Assembly: GCF_025145845.1 (NCBI RefSeq)
Contig: NZ_CP102253.1
Span: 2,356,001-2,420,000, forward strand
Direction: 5' to 3'
Length of the DNA: 64,000 nt
Source: Alistipes shahii WAL 8301
GTDB lineage: Bacteria; Bacteroidota; Bacteroidia; Bacteroidales; Rikenellaceae
Position numbers and translations under genes: made by a program. Each line of letters begins with the position of its first letter. Positions within the stretch are counted from its first letter, which is position 1. Shown here in pieces: positions 17,789-25,597 of this stretch. The notes beneath the pieces were generated by a model, which searched no databases, had not been told where the DNA came from, and saw only the letters and a program-made list of their open reading frames with translations.

Positions 17789-17829
17789 GTGCGCCCTTCG
17801 GGATCCTCCATAAATCCCGAAGGGCGCAC
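17789..17829. other. Perfect 16-bp inverted repeat after the integrase
   Basis: Arms 17789-17804 and 17814-17829 are perfectly complementary (starting GTGCGCCCTTCGGGAT) with a 9-nt loop. It lies just past the stop of the minus-strand integrase. No T-tract is present on either side, so it may be part of oriT or a recombination site rather than a simple terminator. Confidence 0.5.
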
Positions 17830-17845
17830 AAGGGCCAAAGGGCTG

Positions 17846-19069
17846 TTACTCCGCCAGTCGGTATTTGTCGCCCAAACGCTCGGTAAGCGCCGACATGTCG
17901 CGGCTGATCTTTTCATTGGTGATCTTCGCGTAAATTTGGGTGGTCTTGATATTCGTATGACCTAACAGGCGGCTGACGGTTTCGATAGGCATACCCTGCG
18001 AGAGCGTGATAGTCGTGGCGAAGGTATGGCGGGCGAGGTGGAAGGTGAGTTTGTTTTTAATGCCGCATTGCTTGCCGATCTCGCGCAGGATGTCGTTGCA
18101 ATGGCAGTTGCACGGCATATAAAAGACATGGTTGTCGAGCCGCTGATCCGCGTATTTCTCGATGATGCGTTTGGGAATATCCAGCAGGCGGATACGGCTT
18201 TCGGTATTGGTTTTCTTACGTCGCGTGATGATCCACAGGTTACCGTCGAACATAGTTTGAAGGTTGTCCGTGGTCAGCCCTTTCACGTCGGCATAAGCCA
18301 GCCCCGTGAAGATGGAGAAGACGAACAGATCGCGGATGCGGGCATGCGCCTTGTTGGCCGTTTTATAGTTCATCACGGCCTTGATCTCCTCTTGCGAGAG
18401 ATAACCCCTGTCCACGCTTTCGGGAGAGTTGATATAGCCCGAAAACGGGTTGAACGGCAGGCGCCCGTCGTTGCGGGCAATGGCGACGATATGTTTCAAG
18501 ACGATCATGTAGCCCCACACGGTATTTGTGCGGCATTTCTTCTCCGTGCGCAGGAAATACTCGAAATCGTTGATAAAGGTAAGGTTCAGTTCTTTCAGCG
18601 GGATGTCCTCCCGGTGGTAGGTATGGGCGAGGAACTCCCGCACACGCTTACACACGCAGCAGTACTTTTTCCACGTGGCGATCTCACGACTGAAACCCAC
18701 CTTTTTCCGGTATTCGACATTGTGCTGTTCGAAGAGTTTCAACAGCGTTTCCTGCTTTACTCCGATACCGAGGTAGGCATCCCGCAGTTTGGCGGCCGTG
18801 ACATAGCCGTCCGACTGCATCAACTCCTGATAGCGGCGGTTCACCTCGACGCGGATTTTATCGACGGCAAGATTGATTTGCATGGCCTCGACGCTCTTGC
18901 CCGTCGCCCGGCCGTTCTTGACATCCCATAAACGCGGAGGAACGTCCATTTTGCAACTGAATTGTTTGACCTCGCCATCTACTGTAAGACGGCACATCAA
19001 AGGCAGATCGCCGTTGGGGCGGGCGCTGCCTTTCTTCACGTAAAATAAGACCCGAAACGTGCTTCGCAT
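17846..19069 (-). CDS. Tyrosine recombinase (integrase 3)
   Basis: This 407-residue integrase is of the common Bacteroidetes mobile-element type (Arm_DNA_bind_5, SAM-like core, catalytic domain). The N-terminus RSTFRVLFYVKKGSARPNGDLPL is typical. Catalytic residues His344 and Arg347 (HLARHTFAT), His371 (LLGHTN) and Tyr380 (TTQIYAKI) are present. The first arginine is replaced in FTGLAYADVKGL, as is usual in this family. It belongs to a different subgroup from integrases 1 and 2. Its 5' flank carries repeated TAACGCAA-like motifs, so the attachment site is probably at 19.1-19.3 kb. Confidence 0.93.
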   Translation of the reverse strand: MRSTFRVLFYVKKGSARPNGDLPLMCRLTVDGEVKQFSCKMDVPPRLWDVKNGRATGKSVEAMQINLAVDKIRVEVNRRYQELMQSDGYVTAAKLRDAYLGIGVKQETLLKLFEQHNVEYRKKVGFSREIATWKKYCCVCKRVREFLAHTYHREDIPLKELNLTFINDFEYFLRTEKKCRTNTVWGYMIVLKHIVAIARNDGRLPFNPFSGYINSPESVDRGYLSQEEIKAVMNYKTANKAHARIRDLFVFSIFTGLAYADVKGLTTDNLQTMFDGNLWIITRRKKTNTESRIRLLDIPKRIIEKYADQRLDNHVFYMPCNCHCNDILREIGKQCGIKNKLTFHLARHTFATTITLSQGMPIETVSRLLGHTNIKTTQIYAKITNEKISRDMSALTERLGDKYRLAE

Positions 19070-19113
19070 AATAAACCCGATTTTTGGTTACAAAATTAAT
19101 GTCTGTCGGGCCG

Positions 19114-19320
19114 TTTGTCAAGATGAAGAATAACGCAAGTAGCAGTAAAAGAATGCGTTACAAACAAAATTCAAAGCAAGTACCGCGTAATGATCTGGTA
19201 ACGATTCTTATTCAGCAATAGGCCGTAAAACCGCTTCGAACGAATTTCTGTATAACGCAAATCAATGCGCTATTGATTATAAACCAGCACCTTAAGCCAT
19301 TCGTTGCGTTGTCCTGCTAA
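19114..19320. other. Candidate attachment region of integrase 3
   Basis: TTTGTCAAGATGA (19114-19126) matches TTTGACAAGATGA at 13266-13278 in 12 of 13 positions. Both copies are followed by ACGCAA and GTAGC, so they may mark the two ends of a 5.9-kb element. The motif (T)AACGCAA recurs here in both orientations (near 19131, 19154, 19253 and 19306), as arm-type integrase sites would. A GCACCAC/GTGGTGC inverted repeat lies further right, near 19385-19436. Confidence 0.45.
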
Positions 19321-19464
19321 TCTCTTGAAAGTTTATTTTATCTACAAGGTTTCCTACGACCTCATCAACTAAAGTAAGTTTTCGGCACCACGCTTTCTGT
19401 TTAATTAAATCAAGCAATTAACCGTCGCGGTGGTGCGTAGCGACAAATAAAACTTATTACAACT

Positions 19465-19902
19465 ATGAAAAAGTTGTTTATTATTGTGGCCGCTATGTTT
19501 GTGGCTGTTTCTTTCTCGGCTTGTTCCGATGATAAGGATGAAGCGTCCATTGTCGGAGAATGGCAATTAACCCATTCTGTCGGTTACGTAATTGAGGCAG
19601 GAGAACAGTATGATTTCGACAAGACATTTCCCGACGATGGTTACTACACAGGGTACATTTTCAATGAAGATGGCAAGGGAACGTATTATGCAACATATAC
19701 CAATTCCACCACTCCCGAAGAATCAACCCCTATTACCTACTCTATTTCGGGAAAGACGTTAACAATAACTGCATCGGGCGATACGCAGACCTTTGAAATT
19801 AAAGAACTATCCTTTGCAAAACTCGTTTTATATGAGAATAATTTAGATGCAGAATATGTTGAAACAAACACCTATAAAAGGGTAAAGTATTCGCATAATT
19901 AA
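19465..19902 (+). CDS. Small lipocalin-like lipoprotein
   Basis: This 145-residue protein has a clear lipoprotein signal (AVSFSACSDDKDEA, lipidated Cys20). It then has the pattern IVGEWQLTHSVGY and GTYYATYTN..TPITYSISGKTLTIT of small lipocalin-like Bacteroidetes proteins (DUF5004/lipocalin type). Such proteins are often cargo, and their ligands are unknown. The AT-rich gene and the P-element that overlaps its stop link it to the P-element gene series at 2.5-6.6 kb rather than to the adjacent mobilisable element. Confidence 0.75.
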   Translation: MKKLFIIVAAMFVAVSFSACSDDKDEASIVGEWQLTHSVGYVIEAGEQYDFDKTFPDDGYYTGYIFNEDGKGTYYATYTNSTTPEESTPITYSISGKTLTITASGDTQTFEIKELSFAKLVLYENNLDAEYVETNTYKRVKYSHN

Positions 19903-19956
19903 GGACAGACTTGGAAAGACGGTCTATATTATACCGCTCTGTCCAAGTTTGTCCTT
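19901..19956 (+). repeat. P-element 5 (covarying palindrome)
   Basis: AAGGACAGACTTGG pairs with CCAAGTTTGTCCTT, with CGGT/ACCG above it and the loop CTATATTAT. It starts within the stop codon of the lipoprotein gene. Confidence 0.85.
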
Positions 19957-20057
19957 TCTATATTTTAGGTTGAGTGGTTAAAAGAAGCTATATAAGTATC
20001 AGTAATTGGCAAAATTTCGCTATCTTTGAAATAACTACTTAATAACTCCTTTCTACT

Positions 20058-21113
20058 ATGAAAAAACAATTTATCCTCCTAATCTGTGTGTTGAGTGGTT
20101 ATATCGGTTATGCTCAACAAGGCATTGATGTTTTAGATTTTATAAAAAATGCTCCTTGGGATTTAACAAAATCCGAGATAGATGCTAAATATGAAAACTA
20201 CAAATTTGAACTTGCGGATTCAGTTAAGACATTAATCCCTAACAATTTTATAACTCTTGGCGATAATATTTTTAGTGGATTCCAATTAGGGAAATATAAT
20301 GGATTTACTTGTTATATGACAGATGGAAATACAGGTAAACCTCGCATGTTTATCATATTTGTTGATCCAACTCAAACAGTTGATACTGACGAAAAAGAAT
20401 TAATACAATATACTGATTCATTATTATATGCAAAGTTGGGAGAGCCTTTCCAAAAACAAGAAAACTATACAACAGATGACGGAGACAGGGGAGTAATGAG
20501 ATTTTGGACAGACCAAACTACAGCCATTATTTCTACGGTGGTCAGATACAATAGCCAGCCAGAAAAGCCATTAGTGTATCTTATTACTTTGGTGAACGCA
20601 GATGACGGTTCAAATGACTTTAGGATTGCAAGATGGGGAGATTCAATGTCGCAAATTATTGATAGGGAAGGACGCAAAAACGAATGGACAGGACAAGAGA
20701 TAAATCCCAATGTTTACTCATTCAGTTCAAGTATAGCGAATAAATTATGTGATGTCCTTTACTTTTTTACAACTAATGACAAACTAACTCGGTCAAAATA
20801 TTACTTCACAAATGTTTCGACAGATGGTTGTATAAGTGATTATAAAGAATTGGTATCTTTACTTTCTGAAAAATATGGAGAACCTATTGCTCAATCAAGG
20901 GAATGGGCTGATCCATCGTATGAGAAAACTTGTAAAGAAGAAGGTTATGAGGTATATATGGGACGTTTAAGTTATTATACTTATTGGACAACTATACGTT
21001 CTCGAATTATTATTTCCTTAAAAGGTGGAGATAGTTTAATAAATTTGGCAATCGAATATTCAAGTTCCATACATGAACAAGAAGCCAAAGAAGATAGATT
21101 GAGAGGATTATAA
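20058..21113 (+). CDS. Secreted protein of unknown function, internal repeat
   Basis: This 351-residue protein has a signal peptide (cleavage near YAQQG, residue 20) and no membrane anchor. Two halves look like diverged repeats: APWDLTKSEIDAKYENYK near residue 32 and ARWGDSMSQIIDREGRKNEW near residue 192. Each is followed by beta-rich sequence and a YAKLGEP or SEKYGEP motif. I do not recognise a named family. A -7 box TATCTTTG lies at 20021-20028, 30 bp before the start. It ends at an ordinary terminator rather than a P-element. Confidence 0.65.
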   Translation: MKKQFILLICVLSGYIGYAQQGIDVLDFIKNAPWDLTKSEIDAKYENYKFELADSVKTLIPNNFITLGDNIFSGFQLGKYNGFTCYMTDGNTGKPRMFIIFVDPTQTVDTDEKELIQYTDSLLYAKLGEPFQKQENYTTDDGDRGVMRFWTDQTTAIISTVVRYNSQPEKPLVYLITLVNADDGSNDFRIARWGDSMSQIIDREGRKNEWTGQEINPNVYSFSSSIANKLCDVLYFFTTNDKLTRSKYYFTNVSTDGCISDYKELVSLLSEKYGEPIAQSREWADPSYEKTCKEEGYEVYMGRLSYYTYWTTIRSRIIISLKGGDSLINLAIEYSSSIHEQEAKEDRLRGL

Positions 21114-21138
21114 AACTAATTATAAGTTTGTGTATAAA

Positions 21139-21175
21139 ATATCTGCCATCAGAACGATGGCAGATATTGTTTTAT
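21139..21175 (+). terminator. Intrinsic terminator
   Basis: ATCTGCCATC (21141-21150) pairs perfectly with GATGGCAGAT (21156-21165), followed by ATTGTTTT. Confidence 0.85.
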
Positions 21176-21254
21176 ATTACTTGTATATTTCATAAATTTT
21201 TCGTATATTTACATCATAATCAAAGATTTAATCACAATATAAATTTTAGCTAAA

Positions 21255-21719
21255 ATGAAAAGAAAAACACCAAGTATTGATTGAAAAACGGGCACAGAGA
21301 CTATCGATGATGTACAAATATCGTATATCGCCAAAGGGGTATCTTATGATAATGACAGCGGCGTTTGCCTGTTCGTAGGACGTAGAACTGATGACCCCAC
21401 ACCACGAGAGTTTCACTATATCTTTGAACTCGACATCGACCCTACGAAAGATATGACCATCTGTTTTCAGAAACGAGGTCGTTATATGGCAGGATTCTCC
21501 TATCTGCTAAATCCAAAAGCCGTAGAGGAGGGTTGTCTCGCCATTATATTACCTAACATGGTAGATATTCCCAAGTCCAACTGTATGCTCAATCTTTTTG
21601 AAGCCCATATTAAGAGCGATACGGTCGTATTCGACTATACGACAAAAGAGGGCAAACAGAACGTATTCAAATTCCCACTCACGGGTTTCAACGAGAAATA
21701 TTTAGAGCAGTTCATATAA
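21255..21719 (+). pseudogene. Uncharacterised gene with in-frame TGA at codon 10
   Basis: A frame starts at ATG 21255 (MKRKTPSID), meets TGA at 21282-21284, and then continues open for another 144 codons to 21719. The stop replaces what would read well as Trp (SID-W-KTGTETIDD). The near-consensus promoter TTG/TATATTTA (21181-21211) serves the upstream ATG. A later ATG at 21453 would give only 88 residues. The protein is soluble-looking and unrecognised. Either one G-to-A change killed the gene or it restarts downstream. A P-element follows its stop by 7 bp. Confidence 0.6.
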
Positions 21720-21726
21720 AAGATAC

Positions 21727-21782
21727 GAGGACAGACTTTGACAAGGGGTCTATAATTAGACCGTTTGAGAATGTTTGTCCTT
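21727..21782 (+). repeat. P-element 6 (covarying palindrome)
   Basis: Conserved arms GGACAGAC and GTTTGTCC enclose a weaker middle stem (CAA/TTG) and GGTCT/AGACC at the top. It begins 7 bp after the preceding stop. Confidence 0.8.
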
Positions 21783-21877
21783 ACTTTTTCAACTAATAAC
21801 AAAGCAACATACACTCTCTTAAAAGGAGAGAGCAGGGAGGAGGGGAAAATTTCCCGCGCGTTTTTCTCAACTGATAC

Positions 21878-21933
21878 GAGGACAGACTTTGCAAAGGGGT
21901 CTTAAATATACCCCTATTGCAATGTTTGTCCTC
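21878..21933 (+). repeat. P-element 7 (covarying palindrome)
   Basis: Conserved arms GAGGACAGAC and GTTTGTCCTC enclose TTGCAA/TTGCAA and GGGGT/ACCCC stems. It lies 95 bp after P-element 6 with no gene between them, and it is the last copy before tRNA-Val. The rest of 21720-22117 holds no gene. Confidence 0.85.
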
Positions 21934-22089
21934 TTTCACTCAAATATAAGATTGTCAATTAATTCACTATTGTTTAACCAGCATTGGCTTTATGCAAATG
22001 TGTAAACCAGCGTGTAAACCGAACGAGCAGCCAGCGAAAAAAGATTTCCCAAAATGAAGCGAGGACTTGCAGGAATGATTTATTTATCA

Positions 22090-22097
22090 TACATTTG
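22090..22097 (+). promoter_or_regulatory. -7 box before tRNA-Val copy 2
   Basis: TACATTTG matches the -7 consensus 20 bp before the tRNA. No TTG is found at the usual -33 distance, so the promoter is only partly supported. Confidence 0.45.
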
Positions 22098-22117
22098 CAC
22101 TCGCAATTCAGCAAAAG

Positions 22118-22192
22118 GGGAGCTTAGCTCAGCTGGTTCAGAGCGTCTGCCTTACAAGCAGAGGGTCGGGGGTTCGAATCCCTCAGCTCCCA
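22118..22192 (+). tRNA. tRNA-Val(TAC), copy 2
   Basis: This is identical to the gene at 1122-1196. Its flanks differ: a terminator follows at once, and no tRNA-Asn precedes it. Confidence 0.95.
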
Positions 22193-22200
22193 CGACAGAG

Positions 22201-22225
22201 ACCATCCAAAACAGGATGGTTTTTT
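22201..22225 (+). terminator. Terminator between the two tRNA-Val genes
   Basis: ACCATCC pairs with GGATGGT and runs into TTTTTT, only 6 bp before the next tRNA gene. Confidence 0.75.
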
Positions 22226-22230
22226 ATGCC

Positions 22231-22308
22231 GGGAGCATAGCTCAGTTGGTTTAGAGCGCCTGCTCGACAAGCAGGAGGTCTGCGGTTCAAATCCGCATGT
22301 TCCCACCA
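22231..22308 (+). tRNA. tRNA-Val(GAC) with encoded CCA
   Basis: Acceptor GGGAGCA pairs with TGTTCCC (one G-T). The D stem is GCTC/GAGC and the anticodon stem is CCTGC/GCAGG. The loop TCGACAA puts GAC at positions 34-36. Position 33 is then C instead of the near-universal T. The 3' end encodes ACCA. Confidence 0.85.
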
Positions 22309-22317
22309 ATGAAAATC

Positions 22318-22350
22318 AGACAGTTGCAGAAATGCAGCTGTCTTTTTTTA
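22318..22350 (+). terminator. Terminator after tRNA-Val(GAC)
   Basis: AGACAG pairs with CTGTCT, with an inner GCA/TGC, followed by a run of T. Confidence 0.8.
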
Positions 22351-22422
22351 TATGCGCTGTTTTCGTGGTTTACCACCGTTTTTAGCTGTTGAGTTAAACC
22401 GAGAGTTAAACCACAAACTCGC

Positions 22423-23404
22423 ATGGCAACAGGTGTCAGCATTCTATGCTACAAGTCGAAAACGCTTGCAAACGGAGCGCATCCGTTGATGATTCGTCTC
22501 TGTAAAGACGGAAAAAAGAAATACGTCAGTCTTGGCGTAGCGGTTTTACCTCAATTCTGGGATTTCGAGAAGAATAAGCCCAAACGAAACTGTCCCAATA
22601 AAATAGTGATTGACAAACTGATTGCTTCGAAAATGGCGGAGTACAACGTATTGGTTGTCGATATGATGGCTGAACGCAAAGAGTATACCCCTCGATCGTT
22701 GGCACAGGCTGTTGAACAAAAGACCCAAGGGCGAACTGTTGCGGAAATGTACGGCAGGTTGTTTGCGGAGATGAAGAAGATGGAGAGGCTGGGTAATTTG
22801 GCGGTCTATAAATACTCCTTTAATTCGTTGATGAGTTACACGCGTAATAAACTCGATATTCCCTTTCGAGAGATTGATTGTGTGTGGCTGAAAAGATATG
22901 AAGAGTGGTTGCACGCCAGAGGATGTAAAGACACCACGATAAGCCAACTGTTTCGAACGCTCCGTAGCGTCTTCAATAAAGCCATAGAGCAGGACGTTAT
23001 CAAGCAGGACGCATACCCGTTTAATAGATTCAAAATAAACAAGTTTGATATTCATACAGAGAAACGGTCGATTTCCAAGGAGGAGGTGCAAAGAATCCTC
23101 GCACTCGAACTTTCCGATTCTGGCTTTTATATGGGACTTGCAAAGGATTTATTTCTGTTCAGCTATTTTGGTGCAGGAATAAATTTCTCGGATATTGCAT
23201 TGCTCCGCTTCTGCAATTTGAAGGATGGTAGGGTTTGCTATGTAAGGAAAAAGACAGGCAAGTCGATAAGTTTCCCACTGAATGACATTTCAGCTAAAAT
23301 CGTAGAAAAGTATGCCAGTCCGTTTGGAAATGATCGCGATTATATTTTTCCAATTCTCGATGCTGCCGTACATAGGACTGAACAGCAGAAACGTGACCGT
23401 ATCC
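22423..23404 (+). pseudogene. Tyrosine recombinase (integrase 2), 3' end lost
   Basis: About 327 residues align throughout with integrase 1 (shared FWDFEK-KPKRNCPNK, TTISQLFRTLRSVFNKA, FSYFGAGINF and HRTEQQ). The similarity stops after RDRIRK. The expected last 85 or so residues, with the catalytic Arg, His and Tyr, are missing; the frame instead runs antisense through a SusC fragment. The product cannot be an active recombinase. Its position 118 bp after tRNA-Val(GAC) mirrors integrase 1 behind tRNA-Val(TAC). The break at about 23404-23412 coincides with the break in the opposing SusC gene. Confidence 0.9.
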
Positions 23405-23409
23405 GTAAG

Positions 23410-23748
23410 TGCCGCCGCGCGGGTCAGGATGATGTTGTTCTGACGGATGATGTAGGTGATGCCGGTTCCGCGCAGGGCTTCGTCGAGCAGCTGGGAAACC
23501 GATTTCGTCGATTTGGCGATTTTTACGGGGACGTTGTCCGCCAGGTTGCCCTGGTAGGAGATCCGGTAGGAGGTCTGCGATTCGATCTCCTGAATCAGTC
23601 CTTTCAGGCTGGTTACGTTTTCAACGCGGACCGAAGTCTGCTGGGGCGACGGCGCCGCCTGCATTTCCCCCCCCCACGGAATAAGGAGTGTCAGGCATGC
23701 TGCCAGTAGATACCAGGCATGCCGCATACGGAGTAACTTTTGTTTCAT
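23410..23748 (-). pseudogene. SusC-family gene fragment (signal peptide + STN)
   Basis: From ATG 23748 the frame encodes a signal peptide (MKQKLLRMRHAWYLLAACL) and a complete STN domain (VTSLKGLIQEIESQTSYRISY, then GTGITYIIRQNNIIL). It breaks off just before the regulatory-like domain and barrel that should follow. A full SusC is about 1000-1200 residues; only about 113 remain. The STN domain is the part that talks to FecR, and the FecR and sigma genes sit directly upstream, so this was the transducer of that trio. A G9 tract on the coding strand (23667-23675) lies in the signal peptide region. Confidence 0.88.
23667..23675 (-). repeat. Poly-G tract (G9 on coding strand) in SusC fragment
   Basis: Nine C on the plus strand encode Trp-Gly-Gly at the end of the signal peptide. 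Confidence 0.9.
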
Positions 23749-23769
23749 AGAGGTTTGGTTAAGATTGGA

Positions 23770-24735
23770 TTATTTGTGAATGGTGATTTTTTCGCCGTTG
23801 CGGTTGAAACGGGTGTTCGTCGAAAGCGTCAGCACTTCGAGGATATGGTCGATCGGCATGTTGAAGTCGAGCGTTCCGGTAAACTGGATGTTTTTGAGCG
23901 CCTCGCTGCGGAAGGCGACGCCGATGCCGTAGAAATCCTCGATCACCCCGGCGATTTGCGCCAGGTCGACGTGGCGGAACGTGCGCAGCCGCGCGGCCAG
24001 CTCCGCCTCCACGTTGACCGTTTGCAGCGTCAGGTCGTTGTCCGTGGGGTTGTAGGAGACTTTCTGCCCCGGGTGCAGAGCCACGACGTGGTCCGCGGCG
24101 CGGAAATCGACGGCTCCCTCGACCAGTACGGTTTCGACGTCGGAGCTGTCGTCGTAGGCTTTCAGGTTGAATTTGGTTCCGCGGACCACGACTTCGGCGT
24201 CGTGGACCGTGGTGACGGTGAACGGCGCGCCGTTGCGCTTGCTGACTTCGAAAAAGGCTTCGCCGGTGAGGTGCACCGTGCGGTTCCCGTCGTCGAACGA
24301 GGCCGGATAGTTGAGCTGCGAACTGCGGGTGAGCCGGATGACGGAGCCGTCGGGCAGCGTCACCGAGCAGTCGCTGCGCTCGGCGCTGACCGTGCAGATG
24401 CGGTCGTCCGGCCGGTTCTGGTAGAGATACATGCCTGCGACGATCACGCCCGCGACGAGGATGGCGGCGTAGCGCGCCGCGATCTGCCGCCATTGGGGCC
24501 TTGTTTTCGTGCGGCGCAGTTCGATGCGCCGCTGCAACGATCTGAAGGCCTGGTCGGTGTTGACCGACGCGGCGGCACGGAGCCGGTCTCCGGCGAAGAG
24601 CACGAAGTAGAGCGCTTCGAGCCGGCGGCGGTTCTCCTCCGAGGCGTCGTACCAGTTTTCGATCTCGCGGTTGGCGGGTTCGTCGAGTTTTCCTTCGAGA
24701 AATTCGGTCAGCAGGTTGTCGTCGATCTCTTTCAT
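23770..24735 (-). CDS. FecR-family anti-sigma factor
   Basis: This 321-residue inner-membrane regulator holds its ECF sigma factor until the outer-membrane transducer signals. A cytoplasmic N-terminal domain (about 1-85) precedes one membrane helix (YAAILVAGVIVAGMYLY, about 88-105). The FecR domain follows (SVTLPDGSVIRLTRSSQLNYP, then VHLTGEAFFEVSK), and the C-terminal STN-interacting domain ends in FNRNGEKITIHK. It lies between the sigma gene (116 bp upstream) and the truncated SusC (21 bp downstream). Since its transducer is broken, the cascade is probably uncoupled here unless another SusC serves it. Confidence 0.93.
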   Translation of the reverse strand: MKEIDDNLLTEFLEGKLDEPANREIENWYDASEENRRRLEALYFVLFAGDRLRAAASVNTDQAFRSLQRRIELRRTKTRPQWRQIAARYAAILVAGVIVAGMYLYQNRPDDRICTVSAERSDCSVTLPDGSVIRLTRSSQLNYPASFDDGNRTVHLTGEAFFEVSKRNGAPFTVTTVHDAEVVVRGTKFNLKAYDDSSDVETVLVEGAVDFRAADHVVALHPGQKVSYNPTDNDLTLQTVNVEAELAARLRTFRHVDLAQIAGVIEDFYGIGVAFRSEALKNIQFTGTLDFNMPIDHILEVLTLSTNTRFNRNGEKITIHK

Positions 24736-24780
24736 AAGTTCGGTTTCTAACAGTAATACGGTTTTGGGGAAATAGTTACT

Positions 24781-24820
24781 AAACGAAAACCCGATTTTTT
24801 TTCGGGCTTTCGTTTTTATT
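24781..24820. other. Hairpin between sigma and FecR genes
   Basis: AACGAAA-CCCGA pairs with TCGGG-TTTCGTT across a T-rich loop, with TTTATT on the plus-strand side. It could attenuate sigma-to-FecR read-through or end antisense transcripts. Confidence 0.5.
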
Positions 24821-24850
24821 GCATATGGTCGGTTGCAGGGGGCAGGGGTT

Positions 24851-25447
24851 TCAGTTGTTCCCGGGCATTTCGAAAAACAGCGCGATCAGCGGCAGGTAGT
24901 CCTTCAGCGCGACGCCGAGGACTTTGAGCGCCTGGCCGATATGGTAGTTGACGGTCTGGGGCGACACCTCCATCTCGGCGGCGATCTGCTGGTGGGTCAT
25001 GCCCTGGAAGCGGCTCATCTCGAAGATGCGCCGGGTCTGCTCGGGGAGTTGGGCGAGCGCCTCGCGGTAGAGCCGTGCGAGTTCCGTGCCGAGGTAGAAG
25101 TCCGGGGAGTCGAACTGGTCGGCGAATCTCTTTTCCAACTGCTGGTGGACGCGTGAATGGACCTTCTGGCTGGTGATGCGGTCCAGCGACTTGTTGCGGA
25201 CGATCATAAACAGAAGTCCTTTCAGCGAAAGTTCCTCCATCAGGCGGTCCCGGTTTTCCCAAATGTACAGCATCGTGTCCTGTACGATGTCCTCCGCCAC
25301 GGGGAGGGATACCCAGCGCGAGGCGAAGCTGCACAATCCCTTGTAATAGAATCGGTAGCATGCTTCGAAACACTGCCGGTCCCCGGCGTTGAGCCGTCGG
25401 ATGACCAGTCGGTTGTCGAGGATGTCGTATTTGGTGTTCAGGGACAT
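24851..25447 (-). CDS. ECF sigma-70 family factor
   Basis: This 198-residue factor has region 2 (CFEACYRFYYKGLCSFASRW, then VAEDIVQDTMLYIWENRD) and region 4 (LAQLPEQTRRIFEMSRFQGMTHQQIAAEMEVSPQTV), the usual Bacteroidetes RpoE-like pair. The ATG at 25447 (MSLNTKYD) is chosen because the upstream frame has no sigma-like sequence. It should direct transcription of the adjacent SusC unit under FecR control; only a fragment of that target remains downstream. The hydrophobic C-terminus (YLPLIALFFEMPGNN) is common in this group. Confidence 0.93.
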   Translation of the reverse strand: MSLNTKYDILDNRLVIRRLNAGDRQCFEACYRFYYKGLCSFASRWVSLPVAEDIVQDTMLYIWENRDRLMEELSLKGLLFMIVRNKSLDRITSQKVHSRVHQQLEKRFADQFDSPDFYLGTELARLYREALAQLPEQTRRIFEMSRFQGMTHQQIAAEMEVSPQTVNYHIGQALKVLGVALKDYLPLIALFFEMPGNN

Positions 25448-25597
25448 AAACCGTCGTATCTCGCGTAATTGAAAGGTTAAAATTACAATTTTTTCCGGAA
25501 AACGGGCCGGATTCCCGAAAAAAGGGCCACCTTTGCAGTAAAATGGAACCGGGCTGCCGGGAAGTCCGCGCCCCGGGATCGCCGTTTTACATCGCTT

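Noticed and set aside
21282..21284. TGA recoding to Trp or Sec in this organism
   Set aside because: Many genes in the window, including the MlaE permease, end at TGA. No insertion element or suppressor tRNA was seen.
1122..22192. The whole 21 kb as one simple integrated element with tRNA attL/attR
   Set aside because: The second copy is a complete tRNA with its own -7 box, not a partial 3' duplicate, and multiple tRNA-Val(TAC) genes are normal. It is kept only as an inference.
22231..22305. tRNA-Asp assignment for the second tRNA at 22.2 kb
   Set aside because: The anticodon at positions 34-36 is GAC (Val), not GTC.
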